A stretch of 33,227 nucleotides of DNA from Natronococcus jeotgali DSM 18795 (GCF_000337695.1 NZ_AOIA01000121.1:1-33227); one strand, 5' to 3'; counted from the first letter of the stretch, positions 1 through 7,632 are shown. Made by a program: numbers and translations. The notes: generated by a model from the letters alone, not told the origin.

Positions 1-876
1 GAGGTGTTCGTCGAGGTTCCGGACGCGAGTTGGGCGGATATCGGCGGACTCGACGACGCCAAGCGGACGCTCCGGGAGACCGTGCAGTGGCCCCTCGAGT
101 ACGCGGCGGCCTTCGACCGGGTCTCGCTGCGCCCGGCCACGGGCGTGTTGCTGTACGGGCCGCCCGGAACCGGAAAGACGCTGCTGGCCCGCGCCGTCGC
201 CAACGAGGCGCGGTCGAACTTCATCTCGGTCAAGGGGCCGGAACTCGTCGACAAGTACGTCGGCGAGTCCGAGCGCGGGATTCGAAACGTCTTCAGCACG
301 GCCCGGGAGAACGCGCCGACGGTACTCGTCTTCGACGAGATAGACGCTATCGCCGGAGCCCGCGGCGAATCGGGAGAGACGGCCGTCGGAGAGCGAGTCG
401 TCTCGCAGTTGCTGACCGAACTCGACGGGCTCGAGGCGCTCGAGGACGTCGTCGTTCTGGCGACGACCAACCGGCCGGACCGGATCGACGACGCGTTGCT
501 CCGGGCGGGGCGGTTCGAACGACACGTTCGCGTCGGCGAGCCCGACCGAACCGCCAGGCGGGAGATCTTCGAGGTTCACCTCCGGGATCGTCCCCTCGCC
601 GGCGACGTCGATCTCGACGCGCTCGCCGAGCGAACCGAGGGCGCCGTCGGCGCCGACATCGAGGGACTCTGTCGCAACGCGGCGATGAACGCCGTTCGCG
701 ACTACGTCGAGGACTCGAGGGGAACCGGCGGCGAAGCCGGAACGGTCCCCGGCCCCGAGGCGATCGAGGTGACCGCCGCGCACTTCGATCGGGCGCTCGA
801 GTCGACGGCCGAGGGACGAGCGGACGAGTTCGTCCGACGGGAGGGCGAATTCGACGCGTTCCTCGACGGCGAGTGA
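1..876 (+). CDS. CDC48/VCP-type AAA+ ATPase, C-terminal AAA module (5' partial)
   Basis: The frame is open to the left edge, so this is the 3' part of a longer gene; the GTG at 4 is not a credible start. The visible part is one complete AAA+ module. Counting from the codon at 4 as residue 1, Walker A GPPGTGKT is at 52-59, Walker B is VLVFDEIDA, a sensor-1 TTN follows, and the arginine-finger region is RAGRFERHV. A short acidic tail follows the helical lid. The opening VPDASWADIGGLDDAK is typical of the second (D2) AAA ring of archaeal CDC48, which unfolds or extracts protein substrates in the cytoplasm. Family assignment is strong. Whether an N domain and a D1 ring precede it cannot be seen. 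No gene follows on this strand until the ferredoxin 60 bp downstream. Confidence 0.9.
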   Translation, partial: EVFVEVPDASWADIGGLDDAKRTLRETVQWPLEYAAAFDRVSLRPATGVLLYGPPGTGKTLLARAVANEARSNFISVKGPELVDKYVGESERGIRNVFSTARENAPTVLVFDEIDAIAGARGESGETAVGERVVSQLLTELDGLEALEDVVVLATTNRPDRIDDALLRAGRFERHVRVGEPDRTARREIFEVHLRDRPLAGDVDLDALAERTEGAVGADIEGLCRNAAMNAVRDYVEDSRGTGGEAGTVPGPEAIEVTAAHFDRALESTAEGRADEFVRREGEFDAFLDGE

Positions 877-936
877 GCCGCCGAACCGAGAGGGGCGACC
901 ACGGATGCTAAGTAGGAGCATCGCTAGTGCTTGTGT

Positions 937-1419
937 ATGTCTCCCAACCTCCCTCACGTTCGGCTCGGCGAGGACGCCGCGAAACGCGGCGACGGCGAGA
1001 CCGACGCCGGTCCCGTCAGGACCGTCGAGTACCTCAACTACGAGGTGTTGAGCCAGCGCGGGTGGGACATCGAAGACGACGACCTCTTCGAGAAGGCGGC
1101 CGAGGCCGACCTCGACGACGTCGATCACGGACGGATCGAGGTTAGCGGGCGCCGATACATTCTCGACGCGGCCGAGGACCAGGACTACGAGTGGCCCTAC
1201 GAGTGCCGCGCCGCGTCGTGTGCCAACTGCGCCGGGATCGTTTACGAGGGCGACGTCGAGATGGATATGGATCTCATCCTCACCGAGGAAGAGGTCGAGG
1301 AGCGACGGATCGTCCTCACGTGTCAGGCGATTCCCCGAACCGACGAGGTGAAACTCGTCTACAACGCGATGTACCTCGACTACCTGCAGGATCGGGTCAT
1401 CGGCGTGCGAGAGGTGTAG
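937..1419 (+). CDS. Halophilic [2Fe-2S] ferredoxin
   Basis: This is a 160-residue plant-type ferredoxin that carries electrons in the cytoplasm. Cluster ligands are Cys90, Cys95, Cys98 and Cys129 (C-x4-C-x2-C ... C). The acidic insertion before the core ([19 protein letters not shown]) and the tail [11 protein letters not shown] are hallmarks of haloarchaeal ferredoxins. In-frame TTG (931) lies upstream, but ATG at 937 is preferred. Two differences from the common haloarchaeal form are visible: an extra hydrophilic N-terminus of about 28 residues, and CRAASCANC where CRAGACANC is usual. It is therefore probably a paralog rather than the main ferredoxin. Its redox partner is not evident from the neighbours. 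Confidence 0.93.
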   Translation: MSPNLPHVRLGEDAAKRGDGETDAGPVRTVEYLNYEVLSQRGWDIEDDDLFEKAAEADLDDVDHGRIEVSGRRYILDAAEDQDYEWPYECRAASCANCAGIVYEGDVEMDMDLILTEEEVEERRIVLTCQAIPRTDEVKLVYNAMYLDYLQDRVIGVREV

Positions 1420-1445
1420 TCACGGCGACCTCTGGGAGGTCAGAG

Positions 1446-2000
1446 TCAGGACTCGAGGCTCTCGATGGCGTCCTCGAGCCGCTTCGAGGGGGACCGGTCG
1501 GTGACGATCTGTTCTTGCTGGTAGGCGCGGATAGGCTCGGGGTCGACCTCGACGTCGGCGTCGGCGAGCGCGTCCAGCGCCGTCGCGAGCACGACGGTCT
1601 GGAACTCGAGTCTGGCCTCGAGTTCGTTGACCTGCTCGAGGGTTTGCTCGGAGAGGTCGGTGAGCGACTGGGAGAACTCCGAGAGGTTCGCCTCGGCCTG
1701 GTCGAGTCGCCGCTCGCCGAGGCTGATCGTCGCGAAGTTTTCGAGTTCGTCGACGTCCTCGGACATCTGCGCGAGTTCGGACTCGACCGTCTCGAGTCGG
1801 TCGTCGACGACGCGTTCGATGTGCTGATCGATCGGCGTCGTCTTCGAATCCGCTTCCTCGCTCGAGTCGGACGCGGACGCGGTCCCCTCGACGGGCTCGT
1901 CCGCGGAGACCGCCCCGTTCTCGTTCGTACACGTGAGTACGTGGCTCTTGTACGGACCCGGTGCCGGGTACTCCTCGCCGCAGTGTGCACACTCTGGCAT
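1446..2000 (-). CDS. Zinc-finger plus coiled-coil protein of unknown function
   Basis: This 184-residue acidic protein has an N-terminal zinc-finger-like motif with Cys4, Cys7, His20 and Cys24, a low-complexity Ser/Glu/Asp linker (about 28-55), then a long heptad-like region (about 57-135, rich in Leu, Glu and Gln) that should form a coiled coil. The C-terminus is helical and ends in a short acidic segment. There is no signal peptide or membrane segment. The layout suggests a cytoplasmic oligomer, perhaps binding nucleic acid or protein through the finger. I recognise no family. A TATA-like box 24-31 bp upstream supports the ATG at 2000 as a leaderless start. Confidence 0.8.
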   Translation of the reverse strand: MPECAHCGEEYPAPGPYKSHVLTCTNENGAVSADEPVEGTASASDSSEEADSKTTPIDQHIERVVDDRLETVESELAQMSEDVDELENFATISLGERRLDQAEANLSEFSQSLTDLSEQTLEQVNELEARLEFQTVVLATALDALADADVEVDPEPIRAYQQEQIVTDRSPSKRLEDAIESLES

Positions 2001-2023
2001 ACGGGCACAATCAACACGGTCGT

Positions 2024-2031
2024 GTAAATAC
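2024..2031 (-). promoter_or_regulatory. TATA box of the zinc-finger/coiled-coil gene
   Basis: On the minus strand the sequence reads GTATTTACACG, with its centre about 28 bp upstream of the ATG at 2000. This is the usual archaeal spacing for transcription starting at or next to the start codon. Confidence 0.55.
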
Positions 2032-2088
2032 CTTTAGCTCGCATTTCAATTCTAGCGCGGACGAAACGAAGCCGGCCGAGCGTGACGG

Positions 2089-2373
2089 CTACGTCGATTC
2101 CTCGACCTGTTCGGTCGTCTGAAGGATAAAGGTGCGTTCCGGCGGCGGCGCGGCGTACAGTTCGACGTCGTTGACGAGGCGGTAGTACTTCCGGTTCCCG
2201 CGCCGGTAGTGGTCGACGAGTCCCGCCTCCTCGAGGACCGAGAGGTGGTGTACCGCCGACTTTCCGTTCATTCCGACGGCCTCGGCGAGCTCGGACACGT
2301 ACTTCGGTTCCCGGGAGAGCTCCCGGATGATCTTCAGGCGTCGAGCGTTTCCCAACGCCTCGAGCAGCGTCAT
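2089..2373 (-). CDS. ArsR-like winged-helix transcriptional regulator
   Basis: This 94-residue protein is almost entirely one winged-helix domain: a helix beginning LGNARRLKIIRELS, a YVSELAEAVGMN helix-turn-helix, a recognition helix with KSAVHHLSVLEEAGLV, and a wing RRGNRKYYRL. A short polar tail follows. This is the ArsR / HTH_20 style of small dimeric repressor. No metal-ligand cysteine pair is present, so arsenic-type sensing is unlikely. A perfect inverted repeat starts 2 bp upstream of the start codon, which suggests autoregulation. It is divergent from the amphi-Trp gene with 92 bp between them, so both may be controlled from the shared region. The effector is unknown. Confidence 0.85.
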   Translation of the reverse strand: MTLLEALGNARRLKIIRELSREPKYVSELAEAVGMNGKSAVHHLSVLEEAGLVDHYRRGNRKYYRLVNDVELYAAPPPERTFILQTTEQVEEST

Positions 2374-2374
2374 G

Positions 2375-2400
2375 AACTACCGTACACGCACGCGGTAGTT
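2375..2400. promoter_or_regulatory. Perfect inverted repeat, candidate operator of the ArsR-like gene
   Basis: The arms AACTACCG and CGGTAGTT (8 bp each, perfect) flank a 10-bp spacer. The site covers the stretch just upstream of the ATG at 2373, where bound protein would block transcription start. Binding by the adjacent regulator is inferred from position and symmetry only. Confidence 0.55.
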
Positions 2401-2433
2401 AGTGTTACCGTCGCTCCCGGGCCCGTCACGCAC

Positions 2434-2442
2434 TTTTATATA
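2434..2442 (+). promoter_or_regulatory. TATA box of the amphi-Trp / methyltransferase unit
   Basis: TTTTATATA lies 24-32 bp upstream of the ATG at 2466, fitting a leaderless archaeal promoter. It is the clearest TATA box in this divergent region. Confidence 0.65.
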
Positions 2443-2465
2443 TCGACGGCGTGGTAGTCGGAACC

Positions 2466-2768
2466 ATGGGGAACAACGTCGAGTTTCCGGACGACGAACG
2501 GCCCGAGCGACGGGTCATCACGGACGGGTTCTTCGAGCAGGAGATCTATCTCTCGAGAACGGAGACGGCGAGTTTCCTTCGCGAGATCGCCGACGCGCTC
2601 GAGGACGACGCGTCGCTGACGATCTCGGGGAGCAGCTGGGAGATCCCCTTCGAGTACCGCGAACCGATCGAGGTCGAGATCGAGTTCTCCGGCCAGCGCA
2701 GTTCGGAACTGGAGATCGAACTCGAGTTCGAGCAGGCCAGGGAGGGGAGCGACCTGCGGGTCGAGTGA
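2466..2768 (+). CDS. amphi-Trp domain protein
   Basis: This 100-residue, very acidic protein contains the pattern of the haloarchaeal amphi-Trp domain: EIYLSRTETASFLREIADAL followed by alternating beta strands with a single conserved Trp (SGSSWEIPFEY) and Glu-rich strands. The ATG at 2466 sits one helical spacing downstream of a strong TATA box, and is preferred over in-frame upstream codons at 2451. The function of the domain is not established. The methyltransferase gene begins 7 bp downstream, so the two are probably one transcript. Confidence 0.82.
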   Translation: MGNNVEFPDDERPERRVITDGFFEQEIYLSRTETASFLREIADALEDDASLTISGSSWEIPFEYREPIEVEIEFSGQRSSELEIELEFEQAREGSDLRVE

Positions 2769-2775
2769 GCGGGAC

Positions 2776-3546
2776 GTGATCGGGCCACGATACTACTTCG
2801 GCGTCTACCACTGGCGTCGCCGTCTCCGATCGATCGGCGTCGACGCGATCTCGATCGTGGTCGCGGCCGTCGTCGGGGCCCGGACGCAATGTCGAGGGCG
2901 TCGGTTCGTCGCGGCCGCGATCGCGACGGTCGCGGCCGTCCGCACCGGGCGGACGCTCCGTCGGCTGGGCGCTCCGCCGCCCTGGTCGCTCGAGCGCGCG
3001 AAGTACGACGCGCTCGCGAGCCGGCTTCCGTTCGATCGGTCGGATCGGGTCCTCGACGTCGGCTGTGGAACGGGACGATCCCTGGTGGGGCTGGCTCCCC
3101 ACGTCCCCGACGGCGTCGTGGTGCTCGGTCTCGACGTCTTCGACGATCGCATCATTCTGGGGAACGGACCGCGACTGGCACGTCGAAACGCCGCCCGCGC
3201 CGGGCTGGCGGTCGAACCGATCGCCGCCGACGCGGCGACGCTCCCGCTCGAGACCGATTCGATCGACATCGCGACCGCGTGTCGGGTCTTCCACGACCTG
3301 CCGGCCGAGAGCGCCGCGGCCGCGCTCTCCGAGCTGCGGCGGGTCTGTGCACCCGACGCGACGCTCGGAATCCTCGAGTTGCCGCTCGTTTCGGACGGCG
3401 TCGAGGGCGACCCCGACCCGGAGGCGTACTGGTCGGATCGCGTCCTCGAGGCTGGGTTCGAGATCGAGACGCTCGAGCGCCTCGAACTGTCTGGTCGACC
3501 GGAGCCGTACGTCGTCATCGTGGCGCGGCCGGCTGCCGATCCCTGA
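2776..3546 (+). CDS. Class I SAM-dependent methyltransferase
   Basis: This 256-residue protein has a GTG start 7 bp after the preceding stop. The SAM-binding motif I VLDVGCGTG is at about 92-100, an acidic motif II region is LGLDVFDD, and post-motif AADAATLPLETDSIDIA carries the usual Rossmann-fold signature. The N-terminal 60 residues contain two short Ala/Val-rich segments (about 23-35 and 44-56) separated by arginines, so the enzyme may sit on the membrane face. The substrate cannot be told; the family includes small-molecule and lipid or quinone methylases. Probably co-transcribed with the amphi-Trp gene. Confidence 0.85.
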   Translation: MIGPRYYFGVYHWRRRLRSIGVDAISIVVAAVVGARTQCRGRRFVAAAIATVAAVRTGRTLRRLGAPPPWSLERAKYDALASRLPFDRSDRVLDVGCGTGRSLVGLAPHVPDGVVVLGLDVFDDRIILGNGPRLARRNAARAGLAVEPIAADAATLPLETDSIDIATACRVFHDLPAESAAAALSELRRVCAPDATLGILELPLVSDGVEGDPDPEAYWSDRVLEAGFEIETLERLELSGRPEPYVVIVARPAADP

Positions 3547-3584
3547 TCGGTCGACGGCTCGAAAAATACGACCGCCGCGGATCC

Positions 3585-5303
3585 TCACTCCGACAGCGAG
3601 AAGACGGCCAGGCGAGTGTCGCGGCCGCCGGAACCGCGTCGGAGCCAGCCGCTGCCGCCGACCTGGATCGCGACGTACTGCTTCTCGGTGTCGGGGTCGT
3701 ACCAGCTCATCGGGCTGGCTGCGATCGACGCCTCGCCGAGGTCGTACTCCCAGAGCCGATCGCCGGACTCGCCGTCGTAGGCGATGAAGTCGCCGTTCTG
3801 GGTTCCGGTGAAGACGACGCCGGTCTCGGTCGTCATCAGTCCGCCCCAGATGTAGGCTTCGCTCTCGATCCAGTCGCGCCAGATGCGCTCGCCGGTCTCC
3901 GGGTTGATCGCGACGATGGCGCTGATCTTTCCGTTGTAGTCGTCCGGCACCGCCTCGGTCTGGTCCTCGAGGATGCCGCCCCAGTACTTCTTGCCCTCCT
4001 CGTACTCCTCGAAGCGCCACCAGGCCTCCTGGGGCGAGTTGTTCATCTTCATGTACGCGAGCCCGGTCTCGGGGTTGTAGGCGGGCGGTTGCCAGTCGTT
4101 CCCGCCCATCGCACCCGGCATGAACGGCATCCGGCGCCCCTCGTCGATGTGGGGGATCATCCGGTACATGTTCAGCTGCTGGACGCCGGGCTCGCTACGT
4201 TCGATGAGTTCGCCCGTCTCGGCGTCCATCGTGTAGACCCAACCGGTTTTCCCCGCCGAGACGACGACGTCTTTGGTCGTGTTGCGGTGTTCGATCTCCA
4301 TGTCCCGGATGAGGATCCGGGGCGCCGCGGAGTCGTAGTCCCAGACGTCGTGGGCGACCTCCTGGTGGGACCACAGCCGCTCGCCGGTGTCCATATCCAG
4401 CGTCAGCGTCCCGCAACTGTTGCGGTTCGGCCCCGGTCGGACCGAGCCGTCGAAGTCCGGACCCGGGTTGCCGATCGGAAGGTAGAGCCGGCGCTCTTCG
4501 ACGTCGATCGTCGCGTTCATCCAGTTCGTCGCGCAGGACTGGTTGATGCTGTCGCCGACCCACTCGGTCTCGGGCGAGGTCCAGGTGTGCCACAGTTCCT
4601 CGCCGGTTTCGGCGTCCAGCGCCGTGTGGAACCCGCGAACGCCGTACTCCCCGCCCGCGCTGCCGGTGAAGATCATCCCGTCGAACGCGACCGGGGCCCA
4701 GGTCGCGGAGTACCCCTCCTCGTGGTCCGCGGTCGAGGTGTACCACGCTTCCTCGCCGGTGTAGCGATCCAGCGCGACGACCCCGGAATCCAGCGTCGTC
4801 ATGAAGACCTTGTCGCCGTAGGCGGCGACGCCGCGGTTGTTGTCGTCACAGCAGAGGACGACGTCCGAGGGGACGGCGTAGGTGTAGCTCCAGAGGATGT
4901 CGCCCTCGCGGGCGTCGATGGCCTTCACGTGGTTCGGGCCGTTCGACTGATACATGATCGGGGGATCGCCCGGCACGATCAGCGGCGTCCCCTCCATGCT
5001 CGAGCCGGCGCCGACGTCGAGGATGTACTCGACCTCGAGGTCGGCGACGTTGTCGGGCGTGATGACGTCGGCGGTCGTGCGGCGGTGTTGCCCGTAGTTG
5101 CCACCGTAGGTGAGCCAGGCCTCCGGATTATTGCCGGACTCCTGGATCATCTCGTTGGTGACGTCGAACTCCTCGATCCGCTCGATGTCGTGTTGGTGCG
5201 TGACCGATTTGTCGGGGGAACCCAGTACGCGGAACCCCTGGTCAGTCTCCCTTACAACCGTATCCTTTGCGGCCTGTACGGCCCTGTCTTCTTCGAGTGA
5301 CAT
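3585..5303 (-). CDS. PQQ-dependent (quinoprotein) alcohol dehydrogenase with a lanthanide-type active site
   Basis: This 572-residue beta-propeller enzyme of the methanol/ethanol dehydrogenase family oxidises an alcohol or aldehyde using PQQ. Landmarks align well with bacterial enzymes: WLTYGGNYGQHR near the N-terminus, the vicinal Cys151-Cys152 pair that forms the ring over PQQ, metal ligand Glu219 in GGEYGVRG, a Trp at 261 in TNW, metal ligand Asn279 in GNPGPDFDG, and catalytic Asp322 in VWDYD. Asp324, two residues later, is the extra aspartate found in lanthanide-dependent XoxF, ExaF and PedH; calcium MxaF has Ala there. There is no Sec or Tat signal: the first 55 residues are hydrophilic, although bacterial homologues are periplasmic. 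No cytochrome domain, no partner cytochrome and no pqq biosynthesis genes are visible. The gene lies 6 bp downstream of an unknown partner, as one operon. Substrate and metal are inferred. Confidence 0.93.
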   Translation of the reverse strand: MSLEEDRAVQAAKDTVVRETDQGFRVLGSPDKSVTHQHDIERIEEFDVTNEMIQESGNNPEAWLTYGGNYGQHRRTTADVITPDNVADLEVEYILDVGAGSSMEGTPLIVPGDPPIMYQSNGPNHVKAIDAREGDILWSYTYAVPSDVVLCCDDNNRGVAAYGDKVFMTTLDSGVVALDRYTGEEAWYTSTADHEEGYSATWAPVAFDGMIFTGSAGGEYGVRGFHTALDAETGEELWHTWTSPETEWVGDSINQSCATNWMNATIDVEERRLYLPIGNPGPDFDGSVRPGPNRNSCGTLTLDMDTGERLWSHQEVAHDVWDYDSAAPRILIRDMEIEHRNTTKDVVVSAGKTGWVYTMDAETGELIERSEPGVQQLNMYRMIPHIDEGRRMPFMPGAMGGNDWQPPAYNPETGLAYMKMNNSPQEAWWRFEEYEEGKKYWGGILEDQTEAVPDDYNGKISAIVAINPETGERIWRDWIESEAYIWGGLMTTETGVVFTGTQNGDFIAYDGESGDRLWEYDLGEASIAASPMSWYDPDTEKQYVAIQVGGSGWLRRGSGGRDTRLAVFSLSE

Positions 5304-5309
5304 TGATGA

Positions 5310-6212
5310 TTACCTCGCTTCGGATGGCGCGCGCATCTCTTCGGTGATCCAGAACACGTTCTTGCAGATCTCCTCCTGGTTGACGATCGTGATCGCCGCC
5401 CCGGCGGTGATCGCGGCGGTCAGCTGCGAGTCGGTCAGCCCGTCCTGGCGGGTGATCTCGAGGGCCGCCTGCGCCAGCAGGTAGAACCCGCCCAGCAACG
5501 CCTTGACGTCCCAGTAGCCGTCGTCGAGGATCTCGTCGGTGACGAGGACCCGGTTCTGCCAGAGGTGGACGTCTAACGCGTCGATCCACAGCAACGCTCC
5601 GCCCGCCGCCCGCTGGTGGAGCGGCGGGACGTGTTCGACGCCGAACTCCACCTCCTCGGGGATCTCCCGCGTGGGAACCCACCGCGCGAGCCTATCGTTG
5701 TTGTTCGTGACGTCCATCACCAGTGCGATCCGTTCCTGCTCGTCGAACCCGAGGGCCTCGAGTTCCGCGGTCAATTCGTCCGAACCGATCAGCTCGTGGG
5801 CCGTCCCCGCGATGTGCTCGGGCGTGAACCGCGGCAGGTTCGCCTCGAGGCTCTCGAAGAAATCGACGTCGACGAGGTGGTCGTAGATCTCCCAGCCGGG
5901 TTCGGCGAGCTCGCGGTAGAGCACTTCCGCCTCGGTCTCTCCCTCCGGGATCCCCTGCTCCCGGACCTCCGGCAGTCGCTCGAGCTGGTCCGAGAGCGCC
6001 TCGAGCTCCCGCTCGAGCAACTCGGCGTCTACCCGTCCGGAGAGGTCGCTTCGAATCGCCTCGCCCATCGAGGCGAACTCGGGATCGTCCACTTCGTCCA
6101 CTTCCCGCCGAAGCCGCTCGATGGTCAACGGATCGCCGTCGTCCACCCGTTCGACGTCCAGCGTCCGTGCGAGCTGGCGTTGCGCCTCGTCGGTGATCTG
6201 TGCCGTCGTCAT
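5310..6212 (-). CDS. Unknown protein co-transcribed with the PQQ dehydrogenase
   Basis: I do not recognise this 300-residue protein. It is acidic and appears mostly helical, with no signal peptide and no certain membrane span. The N-terminal half (about 1-115) is charged and Glu/Arg rich. The C-terminal half has more conserved-looking Trp and aromatic positions (ALLWIDALDVHLWQNR, DDGYWDVKALLGGFYLL) and an Ala/Gly-rich helix (about 263-277) before a Cys (CKNVFW). There is no EF-hand or CxxC motif. The stop is 6 bp before the dehydrogenase start and no promoter lies between, so it is probably made together with that enzyme. A role as chaperone, subunit or electron-transfer partner is only a hypothesis. 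Confidence 0.8.
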   Translation of the reverse strand: MTTAQITDEAQRQLARTLDVERVDDGDPLTIERLRREVDEVDDPEFASMGEAIRSDLSGRVDAELLERELEALSDQLERLPEVREQGIPEGETEAEVLYRELAEPGWEIYDHLVDVDFFESLEANLPRFTPEHIAGTAHELIGSDELTAELEALGFDEQERIALVMDVTNNNDRLARWVPTREIPEEVEFGVEHVPPLHQRAAGGALLWIDALDVHLWQNRVLVTDEILDDGYWDVKALLGGFYLLAQAALEITRQDGLTDSQLTAAITAGAAITIVNQEEICKNVFWITEEMRAPSEAR

Positions 6213-6296
6213 GCGTCGTACTCCCGATATCGCCTGTCGTGTCCCTTGTTTTCGTCTACCATGCCATGTGTGTGGCCAACCTACACTATCTTAGAC

Positions 6297-6312
6297 CTTA
6301 TTATAATAAATC
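6297..6312 (-). promoter_or_regulatory. Promoter/palindrome of the PQQ dehydrogenase operon
   Basis: The minus strand reads TTTATTATAATAAGG. The core TTATTATAATAA (6298-6309) is a perfect 12-bp palindrome and also the best TATA box upstream of the gene starting at 6212. It may serve as TATA box, operator, or both. Confidence 0.5.
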
Positions 6313-6520
6313 TACAACTAGTACGGGGAATTATCTGTTTCGAGCCGTCGCTCTCGAGTTTTCGAGACCGCTCCCTGCTCGCTCACGAACCCGATCGCGT
6401 TTCGACAGCCGGTACGTGTAGAACGTCAACCGGTGGTCGATACCACCTCGAAGACGTTCCTCCACGATCCGAGACCGTCCCCCGATTCCGAGGAGCGGTA
6501 CTTAACCGTTCGTCCAAATG

Positions 6521-6529
6521 ATTTATATC
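6521..6529 (+). promoter_or_regulatory. TATA box of the ABC receptor gene
   Basis: ATTTATATC lies 21-29 bp upstream of the ATG at 6550, typical for a leaderless archaeal transcript, and supports that ATG over the longer frame starting at 6433. Confidence 0.6.
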
Positions 6530-6549
6530 CACTTTCCGCGACACACTCT

Positions 6550-7632
6550 ATGGGTGAGAGTGTGAAACACACGCAATGTACGCGACGCGGCGTCCTCGCC
6601 GTCGGCGGCGGGATCGCCCTCTCGGGGTGTGTCGGCCGGCTCGGCGGAGGCGAGGAGACGCCCTCGGACGAGGGAGTCGATGGGGAGTCGGTATCGCTGT
6701 TGCTCAACTGGAACCTGGGCGGCCTCCACGCGCCCTACGTCGCCGCCCGCGAGGAGGGGTTCTACGAGGCGGAGGGATTCGCGAACGTCGAACTCGAGAG
6801 CGGCGACGGCTCGGACTTCGCTGCGAACCAGGCCGGGCTCGGCAACACCGAGTTCGCCGTCTCGAGCGCCGACCAGATCCTGGCGGTCAACGACAACGAA
6901 CTGTCGCCGCGCGCGGTCGGCATCGTCATGCAGCGGAACCCGAACGTGATCTTCGCCGACCGCGAGGGGTTCGGGGAGCTCGCCGATCCCGAGCGGCTCG
7001 AGGGCGCCACCGTCGGGAGCGGCCCCGGAATGGTCCGGACGATGGCCGAGGCCTACCTCGATCGCTACGACCTCCTCGACACCGTCGAGTACGTCGACTC
7101 CGGGTTCGACACCGTCCAGCAGCTACTGGCCGGCGAGATCGACGTCGCCGCCGGCGTGTTCGGCGACGTCGTCGACGCCCGCCACCAGGGCAGGGAGATC
7201 GACGTCCTCGAGATCCACGACGCCGTTCCGTCCTACGGCCACCTGATCGCGACCGAGGAGTCGTTCGCCGAGGACAACCCTGAGACCGTCGCGGCCTTCC
7301 TCCGGGCGACCGCGAGGGGGACCGTCTGGGCGACGCGAAACCCCGAGGAGGCGATCGACCACCTCGTCGACGTCCAGCCCGAACTCGAGGAGACCCGGGA
7401 GAACCAGTACGAGAAGTGGGCGGAGATGCACGCCGGGTACGTGCGCTCGGAGACGGTCGAGACCGAGGGGTGGGGCGCGAGCGCGCCGGAGCCCTGGGCG
7501 GAGACCCGCGACGTGCTCGCCGAGGCCGGCGTCCTCGAGTCGGAGGTCGATCCGAGCGAGGTCTGGACGAACGAGTACCTCGACGACGAGGACGAGTACG
7601 TCTCGGCGTTCGCCGACCGTATCGATGGGTGA
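6550..7632 (+). CDS. ABC transporter substrate-binding lipoprotein, NMT1/THI5-like family
   Basis: This 360-residue receptor sits on the outer face of the membrane. The N-terminus has a Tat motif with Arg12-Arg13 (TRRGVLA), a short hydrophobic stretch, and a lipobox LSGC with Cys27 as the lipid-modified residue. The mature protein begins the family pattern LLLNWNLGGLHAPYVAAREEGFY, shared with receptors for thiamine pyrimidine precursors (ThiY), riboflavin (RibY) and sulfonates (SsuA/TauA). Asn/Trp in LNW and the aromatic residues suggest a small heterocyclic or sulfonate ligand, but the ligand cannot be assigned. A permease gene starts 39 bp downstream on the same strand, with no ATPase following. 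The ATPase is probably the one at 9306-10049 on the other strand. Confidence 0.9.
   Translation: MGESVKHTQCTRRGVLAVGGGIALSGCVGRLGGGEETPSDEGVDGESVSLLLNWNLGGLHAPYVAAREEGFYEAEGFANVELESGDGSDFAANQAGLGNTEFAVSSADQILAVNDNELSPRAVGIVMQRNPNVIFADREGFGELADPERLEGATVGSGPGMVRTMAEAYLDRYDLLDTVEYVDSGFDTVQQLLAGEIDVAAGVFGDVVDARHQGREIDVLEIHDAVPSYGHLIATEESFAEDNPETVAAFLRATARGTVWATRNPEEAIDHLVDVQPELEETRENQYEKWAEMHAGYVRSETVETEGWGASAPEPWAETRDVLAEAGVLESEVDPSEVWTNEYLDDEDEYVSAFADRIDG

Larger units (their letters stand above)
6213..6549. other. Divergent regulatory region between the PQQ operon and the ABC receptor gene
   Basis: These 337 bp contain no credible gene. Base composition drops sharply in AT around 6285-6335, against a GC-rich background. 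I see promoters for both directions (listed separately) and a 12-bp perfect palindrome at the minus-strand TATA position. If that TATA is used, the PQQ operon has a leader of about 60 nt, unlike most genes here. Confidence 0.6.

Noticed and set aside
2518-4020. Very long minus-strand frame of 500 codons
   Set aside because: Arg-rich and low in acidic residues, overlapping three well-supported genes; a typical GC-rich shadow frame.
2889-5300. Very long plus-strand frame of 803 codons
   Set aside because: It is antisense to the PQQ dehydrogenase and overlaps the methyltransferase; no domain is visible.
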